Assembly: GCA_021613535.1 (NCBI GenBank)
Contig: CP075492.1
Location: 7,192,001-7,256,000 of the forward strand
Origin: Adineta vaga
Taxonomy: Eukaryota; Rotifera
Direction of reading: 5' to 3'
Length of the DNA: 64,000 nt
In this document: positions 13,319 to 23,078 of the stretch, in pieces
Numbering within the stretch: the stretch's first letter is position 1
How the letters are laid out: each line of letters opens with the position of its first letter
The notes under the pieces: model-generated
Databases searched by the model: none
Told to the model about the DNA's origin: nothing
Seen by the model: only the letters and a program-made list of their open reading frames with translations
Program-made: the position numbers and the translations under genes

Positions 13319-14708
13319 ATGGATGAATGGCAAATTCCATCTCAACCACCACTACTATCACCGCATCCGCCTCCATCATCGCAACAACAACAACAAGAAA
13401 GAATGTCGATGAATAGTATCGGTCCGATACATAGTTATCATTCGATACGTACAAGACCTTCACCCTATCCAATGAATGAAGTTAAACAAACTTATTCATA
13501 TCAACAAACATCGATGTCTTTAAAAACGAATTCAAATTCCGTAAGTGAACATATTCTTTTATTTTAATTCAAAGGAAAATAAAACCGAATAAATTCTTTT
13601 CTATTCCAGAATGTCTATACTCCTCTTCCTTATCCACCTAATCATATGGAACAAATTCCACATCAACAACGGTTGATCACTGCTAAATCTACATCCGGCC
13701 CTATACCAACATACAATGCTGGCCAACAACAAATTCACTCAGCTCGAACACGTTCAATGCCATATCCTTCACCTACAATGTATACTCCTTCTCCTTCTAC
13801 TGTCTGCCAATGTAATAATTCATCACATATGCATTATCCAAATCAACAGCCAATGTATTATCAAAATTATTATCCACAATCTCAACCAACATCTTATCAA
13901 CCGAATTTTAATCCAAATAAATATGAACTCATGAAAAATAAGATGAAATCCAATTCAGACGAACCATTTTCTTCACCATCAACATCTTATCATCCATCGA
14001 TTTGTTCCAATTCTTATATCCCAGCTCAACAGTTACCACCACAATCGTTATCTTTATCATCAACATCTATGTCACAAGATTATCAAACATTTTCAAATCA
14101 ATCACAAATCTTTCCTAGTCCACCAAGTAATCCAAGTACACCTTATCAAGGTGAATTCAATGGCAATACAGACTTTGGCGTTCCATATCATCAAGGACAA
14201 CCAAGTTCAGTTAATTCATTAACAGATGCACTTTGCCCAAGTGGCGATACAACTGATCGACAGTTGACACCTGGGCCACCAGTAATATGGAAATTTTTAT
14301 TCACTAAACGTATTTTATTGATTTATTATTTAGAGTGTTGGTACGCCACGTGTTGCCCAACATCAATATTCATTTCCACAAACACCTTCAACACCAACAA
14401 CATCGAGACTATCTAGTGAACCAAACATCGATGAACTCACTGCATTTCTACAAGATCCAGTAAATATTTATCTAACCGATGATATTACATCTGTAAGTTT
14501 CAACTAATCTTTCATGTTTTACAGAAATAAATTTTTTTCTTTTTCTCTTTAGACACTCTTTGATGATATTGAAGTATTGGCTGATACTTATCTAGGTGGA
14601 AGAAGTAATAATGATCATCAAACTAATAGTGACAGTAGTTTAGATTATGATATTATTTTAAATTATCTCTGTTCGGATGATCTGATCAGTACGGTGTGTC
14701 GAAAATAA
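13319..14708 (+). CDS. Q/S/P-rich low-complexity protein, family not recognised
   Basis: Four exons (13319-13540, 13610-14281, 14334-14492, 14553-14708), all joined in phase 0, encode about 402 residues. The protein is dominated by Gln, Ser, Pro, Tyr and Asn. It has two similar elements, RTRPSPYP near residue 42 and ARTRSMPYPSPT near residue 120. A short CQCNNSSH cluster follows. The C-terminal quarter is acidic and hydrophobic (EPNIDELTAFLQDP, LFDDIEVLADTYLGG, YDIILNYLCSDDLI), which resembles an acidic transactivation segment. The composition suggests a transcriptional coactivator or other nuclear regulator, but no DNA-binding domain, coiled coil or enzyme motif is visible. I considered CRTC/TORC coactivators and could not find their N-terminal CREB-binding region. 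The long in-phase exons and clean splice sites support a real gene. Confidence 0.75.
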
Positions 14709-15061
14709 GACAAAAACCCAATCATTCTCTATTTTAATGTGCGATCGTTTTATTTGCTTTTTCTGTTTAATTGTATATAATTACTGAAAAGAAAAAAGAA
14801 ACTTCTTATTTATTGTATATGTGCTAGAGTTTGTCTTTTTTTCTCTTTCTCTCTCTCTATCTCTTCATCATTATTATTATTACTATCAATGTTTTTTTCT
14901 CTTGTTCAAGAAAAAAGTATTTTCGTATTTAATAAAAAATAATTCATGAAGATATACGATTTGTCATTTTCTTTACGAGATTCTCATTAAAAAAATCAAT
15001 TGTACCGTTTGTCGTACTTAAATAACATCCATAGTTGAACAAATGTAAGAGTAGATAACTG

Positions 15062-16139
15062 CAACGAAATTAAGTTAAAGCTGAAAAAGATGCTGTTGAT
15101 AAATTTCGAGCAAGTTTATCAAAACTTGGTGATGTTTGTAAGTCGATTCTTCTTTTTCTTCTTCAAAGAAATGTGATCATCATTACGTTGTTTTTCTAGA
15201 TATCAACGATGCATTTGGTGCAGCACATCGCGCTCATAGTTCAATTGTTGGTGTTAAATTAGAACAACGTGCTGCAGGATACTTAATGAAGAAAGAATTA
15301 GATTATTTTGGAAAAGTTTTAGAAAATCCCGAACGACCTTTTCTCGCTATTCTCGGTTTGTTTTTCATCATACATAAAACTTGTATATTTACGTTTTTCT
15401 TTCAGGTGGAGCTAAAGTTTCAGACAAAATTCAATTGATTGAAAATCTTTTGGATAAAGTCAACGCTTTAATTATTGGTGGAGGTAAATTTGATATATTT
15501 GAAGAGAAGAATAGATTAATATTCTATTGCTTTCTCTTAGGTATGGCATTCACTTTTCTTAAAGAAAAGGATAACATGAAAATTGGTAAATCATTATTTG
15601 ATGCTGAAGGCTCAAAATCAATTCAAAAAATTCTTGAGAAAGCTAAATCAAAAAATGTTGAAATTCATCTTCCTGTTGACTTCATCGTTGCTAAAGACCC
15701 TAAATCAACAGATACTAAAGAATCGACGAAAGAAAATGGTATCGAAGATGACTACATGGGTCTCGATATTGGTAAAGAATCCATTAAACAATTTAGTGAA
15801 GTTGTTAAAAAATCAAAAACTATTGTTTGGAATGGACCCATGGGTGTTTTTGAACAAGATCCATTTGCTAATGGCACAAAAGAATTACTTAAAGTTGTTG
15901 CTGAACAAACAAAGAATAAGGGTACAACAATCATTGGTGGAGGTGACACAGCTACTGCTTGTGCTAAATTTGGTTTCAATGATCAAATGAGCCATGTTTC
16001 AACTGGAGGTAAATTCAATTGATTGTTTGTTTTTCAAAATAATGCAATTGAATTGATTTTAGGCGGTGCAAGTCTTGAACTTTTGGAAGGAAAAGATCTT
16101 CCCGGTGTTACTGGTCTTAGTGACAAATCGGCTAAATAA
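15062..16139 (+). pseudogene. PGK: 5'-truncated copy of phosphoglycerate kinase in the left palindrome arm
   Basis: This is an inverted copy of the intact gene at 21075-22581. It starts inside exon 1 (end of exon 1 at 15137), then exons 15200-15355, 15406-15483, 15541-16008 and 16063-16139. Exon lengths (156, 78, 468, 77 nt) are identical to those of the intact copy. The first ~147 codons, with the RVDFNVP and SHLGRP motifs of the 3-phosphoglycerate-binding domain, are missing. The reading frame just upstream of the retained part is closed by a TAA at about 15071-15073. The downstream frame is undamaged through [14 protein letters not shown] to the C-terminus. The coding differences I saw from the intact gene are synonymous. 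The copy cannot make a full enzyme; a nucleotide-binding-domain fragment is conceivable but unsupported. Confidence 0.88.
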
Positions 16140-16723
16140 ATTCAATCTTTCAACCCTACACATTCTTATTTTATTGTCTAGTCTAGCCATGTAAAATCCT
16201 ATCTATTTTAGTTCTTTTTTCTAGTTACCCATTTCGAATAAAGACTAATCTATTTTTACTTAGATCAACAAACTAATTTCATTCTTTTATTATTATTATT
16301 CGAGGCATTTCTCTACATATATAAATGATGTTCGTATAGAGGAAGTGTACAGAGTCGAACCTATTTTGAAGTTTCATTCAAAATCAATAACGGCCAATTG
16401 ACTATTCAGCAATTATCATAATCGTTTCATCGAGGCATACTTTCGTCGCCCAGTCACTGAAAGGATTAACTTCGCAGTTAAACGACATTAAAATAAAGCA
16501 AAATAACAGCTTCAAATTGTTTTGTTTGTTGACGTCATGATGATTATTGTAAAATTATTCAGAGACACCGAATAATTGTATCTATATCATTTGCGTTCAG
16601 TTTTATTTCATATTAATGGTAGAAAAAAAGAATCTTCTTCGATGATTTACCAAAAATAATATCTCGTAATGAATATTCTTCTTCGGTTAGACATTCTTTT
16701 CGAGGTACAAATACGTTTGAATT
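15062..16723. repeat. Left arm of a large palindrome
   Basis: This 1.66 kb stretch is repeated in inverted orientation at 20495-22152. Exons, introns, 3' flank and even the inner end (a fragment of an ependymin-related gene) all match, with only scattered substitutions and small indels. The outer edge lies inside PGK exon 1 and the inner edge at about 16723, where similarity stops abruptly. Arm borders were set by eye. Confidence 0.9.
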
Positions 16724-17165
16724 ACTGATATTTGATGTAATATCTAGAAATGTTAATTGTGCTCTTCCTTATGTATTACTATATCGTCCAAGATTCAGTG
16801 GAAAACAATAAAGATAAGTCCAAGAACCAAAATCTCGACCCATACTATTCGATGGTGAAGAATAATTTCCACCCCTATTGAAGTGAGATAAACTACACAC
16901 CATAAAGTAACAAGAACACCTAAATCAGCTATAATTCCAGTACCGATATAAGCTTGACCATAAGATTGAGCATCTGGTTGAATACTGAAATAACGCCATG
17001 TTCGAGTTAAAGCTCGACGTGTACAATTTTGAGCATTTAAATCGTAGATATATATTGCATTTTCATATCATACAGTGCAATTCGATCGTAGGAAGCATTT
17101 TGATGTCCAATAATAACTTCTTCGAGAATTCGTTCACGATGATTTGTTGCTTTCTGTTTCTATAG
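16625..17165 (-). pseudogene. Decayed ependymin-related (EPDR) gene fragment
   Basis: Minus-strand translation gives pieces in the order expected for ependymin-related secreted glycoproteins. They are RERILEEVIIGHQNASYDRI, then YDLNAQNCTRRALTRTWRYF, then SYGQAYIGTGIIADLGVLVTL, then LTFLDITSNISNSNVFVPR followed by KECLTEEEYSL. The last matches the conserved C-terminal NVFxPxxC motif. There is a frameshift near 17060, at least one more frame change around 16860, and an in-frame TAA near 16780. No signal-peptide exon was found. The C-terminal part lies inside the left palindrome arm. A copy of that part, on the + strand, ends the right arm. The family call rests on recognised motif order and is an inference. 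Confidence 0.6.
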
Positions 17166-17243
17166 TTGAATAGATATCGTATTCTTTTAATAGATAGATG
17201 GTTAGTTATCAACATTACACAAAAGAAGTACATAGATGAGAAT

Positions 17244-18030
17244 CTATTGTTTTTCAAGAGGTGGAGCAGATGGATAAAGATTATTACTATCCATTACATC
17301 TTGATATGCTGGTGGTAATGCTGATGCTGTTCCCATTGGATATGGTTCTTTTTCATTTTTAATTGAACCATAATCAGTTGCTTGTCCTTGTTCAACGATT
17401 TCTGGTGTTGGTGCTAATAAAGAACTTCGTGGATGTTGTGTTGGTTCTTTATATCTTTCGATATCACAAGCCCAAAGTGCACTACCAATAACATTTGTTA
17501 CTGGTGTGACTACTTTAAGAAATGGAATCATTTCTAATAAAACTCCAATAATACCAAATTGTGTATGATCATCTCGATTTTCTTCAACAAAATGTCGTCC
17601 TTGTAAAAATGATAAACCGAGTAAATAATTGGAATTAAATTTAATGGTGATGTTATAACAAGAAGTACTACACGAAAGAAAATCAATATTAAAAATGATT
17701 TAATACATGTATATGTTATTGCTGAACTTCGGTGTGTTTCACCTCCATGTAATCCCATTGTTTCTTGTCTCCAGACTGAATCGAATATAACATCCATATA
17801 ACATGCAATAAAATAATGAAGAGATAACAAGAATTGATACACCTATTTCAAATAATGTGACAAAAAAAACTTATTAACCATGATAATTAATCAGGCATAT
17901 AGTTTTCAAATGCATAAGCTTGTAATGGAAATATAAATACGAATAATAAGACTGATGTAACTATTGTTGATAATAGCATTATTATTGAACCACAAAATAT
18001 ATGTCGCCATAAAGTTGGACGTGACTAATT
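17244..18030 (-). pseudogene. Frameshifted multi-pass membrane protein, EI24-like
   Basis: Three overlapping minus-strand frames together read as one membrane protein. They contain LWRHIFCGSIIMLLSTIVTS and FVFIFPLQAYAFENY. Next come EIGVSILVISSLFYCMLYGC, then VWRQETMGLHGGETHRSSAI, then VVLLVITSPLNLIP, then NYLLGLSFLQGRHFVEEN, and FLKVVTPVTNVIGSALWACD. A soluble tail with PPAY- and APPL-type motifs ends at 17244. The segment SPLNLIP followed by NYLLG resembles the EI24/CysZ or fungal outer-spore-wall membrane family. Frame changes near 17765 and 17620 and a stop near 17888 show that it is broken. Introns cannot explain these jumps because no splice sites flank them. Family assignment is tentative. 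Confidence 0.45.
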
Positions 18031-18179
18031 AAATATAATATTCCACGAAACGGATAACTATATGCTGAATGAAGGACCATTTCTTTCAAAGAAATTCTTT
18101 GAATGAATAACAAATATTACAAAAATTTTCTATTTGAATTCAATTTATACAAATTATTATCCAACAATATGGTTAAAAA

Positions 18180-18540
18180 TTCCAATATTACATCCAGAAA
18201 ATTAGAATGATTTATAAATTATTTGTAATGGTTTTAATAAAGGACATATTATATCAACAGGTGTTGGTACTCAGTTATTTTCCTATTAAAAAAATTTTTT
18301 TCCTAAATAAAGTAGTTTATAGAATATGAAGTTAATAATGATCAACAATTTCTCAATGTATTAACATATGTACAAGAAAATAGTCAACAATTACGGGAAC
18401 TTTCTCGATCATACGCTTCGAAATATTCATGGGAAAGATCATCAAGAGAGAATCTTCTAGATATTTATAAAAAAAAGATTCCCTCTATCATTAATTACAT
18501 ATTAAGATTATACGTAGCTATGATTTTATCAAAGTTTTGA
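18180..18540 (+). pseudogene. Possible C-terminal fragment of a group 1 glycosyltransferase
   Basis: The + strand reads NKGHIISTGVGT and then, after stops, FLNVLTYVQENSQQLRELS and SYASKYSWERSSRENLLDIY. This resembles the C-terminal end of GT4 glycosyltransferases, where a Gly-rich loop is followed by a helix with a YSWE motif. The rest of such an enzyme is absent and stops interrupt the reading. It is a fragment at best. Confidence 0.35.
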
Positions 18541-19303
18541 GAAATTAAACTTTTATACTCAATGTAGAAAGCTATAATTTCTAATAAATTATTAACTCAT
18601 TTTTCTATTGACAGAATCTTCTTTGATCACATAGTTGTTGTTTAATAAAACAAAATATATGTCTACATGACCAAGGATATATATACGCTTTGCTTTTGCT
18701 TTCATGTTGTGTGTGTTCATCTACAATAAAGTCGTACATCACAGATAACTTTTATTTTATATTATAAATGATCATTGATCTCATAGTCAATTAAAAATTC
18801 CATTAGGAAAGACAACAACGAGAGAAAGATTCATCATAAATAATTACAGATATATTGTATTTGTTTTATGTCAGGTAAAAATTTTAATATTACATCTACA
18901 ATTAATATAAAGAATTTAATATCAAAGATGTACAATATAATTTTACATTGGATTGATTACTTTAGATGAATCTCAATATTTTATATATGATATAGAATAA
19001 CTGTTAAAATTTATTCAACTCGATGGATTTTTGCTAAACTATTTGTATTTGACAGTAGTTTAATTAATGTTCATCTTTATGTTTTATTAAAAAAGATCGA
19101 AATCATTAAACATAGAATGATTCTGAGGGTATCAGTTGTATAGCTGTTTCAATTGATTTTTTCTCATCATCATTTTAGTTTTTCTTCTTTTCTTTAATGT
19201 TTTCATGAAGTATGATCCATCGAAAAAATCTTCCTTCCATGAATGAAATTTGAAATTTCATATGTGAGAGGGAGTAGTGTAGAAATCGTTAATTCGATTC
19301 GAG

Positions 19304-19612
19304 TATTAAACTTCTTCTTCAACTTCTAAAGTTTCAGTTTAGAAATCGAGTACTCGAGTTTTAAACTATGGTATTTTATAAATATCCTAACATATGGTAT
19401 CGTCGACTATTAAAAATGTGCATTTAACTGATATAGTGTAAATGCTTTCAAAACCGTTATCAATCGGTGTCTTTCCCGCTGAGTCCGCTTTTTGTGTGTT
19501 CAGTGTGGCAGAGAGGTCCAAAGCAATCTCCCTTTGTTCTTTGAGTTCCAACACCCACACCCTTAAAATTCGAGTACTCGAATTCTAACTTTATAAATTT
19601 AGAAGTTTAATA
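19304..19612. mobile_element. MITE-like element with terminal inverted repeats
   Basis: The left end (from TATTAAACTTCT, reaching AATCGAGTACTCGAGTTTTAA) and the reverse complement of the right end (from TATTAAACTTCT, reaching TTCGAGTACTCGAATTTTAA) match over roughly 60 bp with small indels. The core CGAGTACTCG is itself palindromic. The interior of about 180 bp is relatively GC-rich and non-coding. No transposase is present and no clear target-site duplication was established. This fits a miniature non-autonomous DNA transposon. Confidence 0.55.
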
Positions 19613-19639
19613 GTTGAAACGTCTTTTCGATTTCTACAT

Positions 19640-20440
19640 GTATGCATGTTTTTGCATCGCACATGTTGTTTTCTTTTTTGGTGGTTCTTCAACTTCATAT
19701 GCATTCTTATCTGATGGAATTAATGCTCGTTCTGAAACATATTCACCTTAAATAAATAATTTTGATGAATAGAAATAAAAAAGAAATATATATGAACATT
19801 TACAGCCATTGTTACACATGTAAATCTATTTGATTCAATTGGATTCCAAACCAATGAACAAACAGCACATTTTGATGAATAACTTTCAAAAAAGAAAATA
19901 ACAAAATGAATTTCTTTACCTCATGTAAATATCGAAAGTTGAACGATTAACGACTAATAGTCGTCCATTAACATAAACAACAATAGATAAAGTTTCACAT
20001 GGTGAATATCGAATAAGATTAACAATCTAAAAGAACAAAAAAAGAGAATAATTTTTTTTAAGAAAAATAAAAAACAAACATCTTCAATCGAATCATTTCC
20101 ATACGTTTTTTTTCTTGTCCATTTATCTGATTCAAAGAATTGAACAGTATTCTTGACTGGAATTGCTAACATCTAAAGAAAATATTATTATTCCAAATAA
20201 ATGTTTTGTCTTATATGATCTTTTTTTTTATCCCAATCGAGTTTTACTAATGAAATAGCCGTTCCAAATTGAAAAACAAATTCGAATATATATATTTTGA
20301 AAATTTTCTAAGAAAATCTCACTCAATATGATCAGATTTTTCAATAAGATTTAATTCTATAATTACTGATTGATTATCAATATTAAATATTCGAATGAAA
20401 CCATCACAACATGATGTTGCCTTTGAAAAAGAAAAAAGAG
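19640..20440 (-). pseudogene. WDHD1 (AND-1/Ctf4) WD40-domain fragment
   Basis: Several minus-strand exons with short introns read as consecutive WD40 blades of WDHD1, the replisome adaptor. They are SCCDGFIRIFNIDNQS, then LAIPVKNTVQFFESDKWTRK, then NLIRYSPCETLSIVVYVNGR followed by LLVVNRSTF, then CAVCSLVWNPIESNR, then SERALIPSDKNAYEVEEPPK. The order and phrases such as LAIPV and SPC match the family. The preceding blades and everything after (the SepB domain and HMG box) are absent. The region between the first two pieces (about 20220-20340) does not join cleanly. It is a truncated fragment inside the palindrome spacer and is presumed non-functional. Confidence 0.58.
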
Positions 20441-20494
20441 ATGTTTATTTGTTTGTTTGATTTTTAATTTCAATGAAAAGTTGATTCTCTTACG

Positions 20495-20585
20495 ATTCAA
20501 ATGTATTTGTACCTCGAAAAGAATGTCTAGCCGAAGAAGAATATTCATTACGAGATATTATTTTTGGTAAATCATCGAAGAGAAT
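20495..20585 (+). pseudogene. Ependymin-related C-terminal remnant in the right arm
   Basis: The + strand reads NVFVPRKECLAEEEYSLRD then IIFGKSSKR, the same C-terminal piece seen on the minus strand at 16625-16720. Nothing upstream of it on this arm belongs to ependymin, so the arm boundary cuts the gene here. Confidence 0.55.
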
Positions 20586-22152
20586 TCTTTTTTTCTATCC
20601 TTAATATGAATAAAACTGAACACAAATGATATAGATACCATTATTCGGTGTCTCTGAATAATTTTACAATAATCATCATGACGTCAACAAACAAAACAAT
20701 TTGAAGCTGTTATTTTGCTTTATTGTAATGTCTTTTAACTGCGGAGTTAATCCTTTCAGTGACTGGGCGACGAAAGTATGCCTCAATGAAACGATTATGA
20801 TAATTGCTGAATAGTCAATTGGCCGTTATTGATTTTGAATGAAACTTCAAAATAGGTCTCGAGTCTGTACACTTCCTCTACGAACATCATTTATTATGTA
20901 GAGAAATAGCTCGAATAAAAATAATAAAAGAATGAAATTAGTTTGTTGATCTAAGTAAAAATAGATTAGTCTTTATTCGAAATGGGTAACTAGAAAAAAG
21001 AACTAAAATAGATAGGATTTTACATGGCTAGACTAGACAATAAAATAAGAATGTGTAGGGTTGAAAGATTGAATTTATTTAGCCGATTTGTCACTAAGAC
21101 CAGTAACACCGGGAAGATCTTTTCCTTCCAAAAGTTCAAGACTTGCACCGCCTAAAATCAATTCAATTGCATTATTTTGAAAAACAAACAATCAATTGAA
21201 TTTACCTCCAGTTGAAACATGGCTCATTTGATCATTGAAACCAAATTTAGCACAAGCAGTAGCTGTGTCACCTCCACCAATGATTGTTGTACCCTTATTT
21301 TTGGTTTGTTCAGCAACAACTTTAAGTAATTCTTTTGTGCCATTAGCAAATGGATCTTGTTCAAAAACACCCATGGGTCCATTCCAAACAATAGTTTTTG
21401 ATTTTTTAACAACTTCACTAAATTGTTTAATGGATTCTTTACCAATATCGAGACCCATGTAATCATCTTCGATACCATTTTCTTTCGTCGATTCTTTAGT
21501 ATCTGTTGATTTAGGGTCTTTAGCAACGATGAAGTCAACAGGAAGATGAATTTCAACATTTTTTGATTTAGCTTTCTCAAGAATTTTTTGAATTGATTTT
21601 GAGCCTTCAGCATCAAATAATGATTTACCAATTTTCATGTTATCCTTTTCTTTAAGAAAAGTGAATGCCATACCTAAGAGAAAACGATAGAATATTAATC
21701 TATTCTTCTCTTCAAATATATAAAATTTACCTCCACCAATAATTAAAGCGTTAACTTTATCTAAAAGATTTTCAATCAATTGAATTTTGTCTGAAACTTT
21801 AGCTCCACCTGAAAGAAAAACGTGAATGTACAAGTTCTACATATGATGAAAAACAAACCGAGAATAGCGAGAAAAGGTCGTTCGGGATTTTCTAAAACTT
21901 TTCCAAAATAATCTAATTCTTTCTTCATTAAGTATCCTGCAGCACGTTGTTCTAATTTAACACCAACAATTGAACTATGAGCGCGATGTGCTGCACCAAA
22001 TGCATCGTTGATATCTAGAAAAACAACGTAATGATGATCACATTTCTTTGAAGAAGAAAAAGAAGAATCGACTTACAAACATCACCAAGTTTTGATAAAC
22101 TTGCTCGAAATTTATCAACAGCATCTTTTTCAGCTTTAATTTTATTTCCTTG
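20495..22152. repeat. Right arm of a large palindrome
   Basis: This is the inverted partner of 15062-16723 and contains PGK exons 2-5, the end of exon 1, the PGK 3' flank and an ependymin C-terminal piece. Beyond 22152 the intact PGK gene continues, so the left arm looks like the derived copy. Confidence 0.9.
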
Positions 22153-22581
22153 TTTATCTTTAACTGAACCTTCTTCTTCCAAATGAAAACGAAGATTTTC
22201 TAGTAAAAGAACTTGACCATTGTCGGCTTCACTGACTGCTTTTTCGACTTCATCACCAACACAATCATTGAGAAACTTAACATCTTTACCAAGTAATTTT
22301 TTTAATTCTTCAGCAACAGGTTTTAAACTTTCTTTCTCGACACGTTTACCATCGGGACGACCCAAATGAGACATAAGAACAACACATTTTGCTCCTTTAT
22401 CAAGAGCATATTTGATTGTTGGTAAGGCGCCTTCAATACGTTGTTTATCTTTTACTTGACCAGTTTCTTTATCCAATGGAACATTGAAATCCACACGAAT
22501 TAAAACACGTTTTCCTTTGAGATCAAGATCTTCGATACTTAATTTATTACTAATACTAGCTTTAGCATTGGATTCAGCCAT
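21075..22581 (-). CDS. PGK: Phosphoglycerate kinase (intact, five exons)
   Basis: This cytosolic glycolytic enzyme transfers phosphate from 1,3-bisphosphoglycerate to ADP, making ATP and 3-phosphoglycerate. Exons 22581-22077, 22014-21859, 21808-21731, 21673-21206 and 21151-21075 are all joined in phase 1 and give 427 residues, close to the usual 415-417. N-domain substrate motifs are present: [13 protein letters not shown] near residue 23 and [14 protein letters not shown] near residue 67. The C-domain shows [14 protein letters not shown], the segment [13 protein letters not shown], the nucleotide loop [18 protein letters not shown], and the C-terminal [19 protein letters not shown]. An Asp/Thr/Lys-rich insertion in the C-domain ([20 protein letters not shown]) accounts for the extra length. 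The start is the first ATG after a stop-rich leader. The gene diverges from the LEXM-like gene, with about 500 bp between the start codons. Confidence 0.97.
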
Positions 22582-23078
22582 TGTTAAGATTTATGTTTTC
22601 TAGTAAGAACTTTCGAGAAAGATTCAAAAAATGAATAATTATAGGCGCAAAATAATAAGTTTCTATTTTCTTCTTCTTCTTCTTTTCTCTCGGTACAAAG
22701 TATAGACACAAGCGGGGTCAGAACTAGAAAATATGGACTTGTAGAACAGTAATGCAGACAGAACGAACAAAATAAAAAAATGTCGGAGGCTAACGTCAAT
22801 GTTACTGACTTTGTAATGGTGAAGTTAATTGTATGTTTCGACATGTTTAAGTAAAAGTTAAAAAAATAATTTTTTTTCGTTTTAGAACAAATAATACAGG
22901 ATCGCTTAGAAGTGCGTCGACAAAGTAAACGTGAATATCGCTTCAATAACATAAAGAATTCGATTGTTTTCTTTGTAATAGAATAGTATTTGCTAATATT
23001 TTCGATTTTCTAGTATAATCTTAACGTATAAATCTTCGCATAAGTAATATTTGTTTTAGTAATTTATTAAAAATAATC
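22582..23078. other. Shared upstream region of PGK and LEXM-like genes
   Basis: About 500 bp between divergent start codons presumably holds both promoters. It contains a short CTT run near 22670-22685. No TATA box could be assigned confidently and no coding sequence is seen. Confidence 0.5.

Noticed and set aside
13319-14708. CRTC/TORC coactivator identity for the Q-rich gene
   Set aside because: No N-terminal CREB-binding coiled coil or other diagnostic motif was found.
16330-16360. TCGAACC motif resembling a tRNA T-arm
   Set aside because: No acceptor stem or anticodon arm can be folded around it, and it is changed in the other palindrome arm.
16620-16830. Plus-strand open frame reading DDLPKIISRNEY in the left arm
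   Set aside because: The opposite strand gives a recognisable ependymin-related C-terminus, so the plus frame is a shadow.
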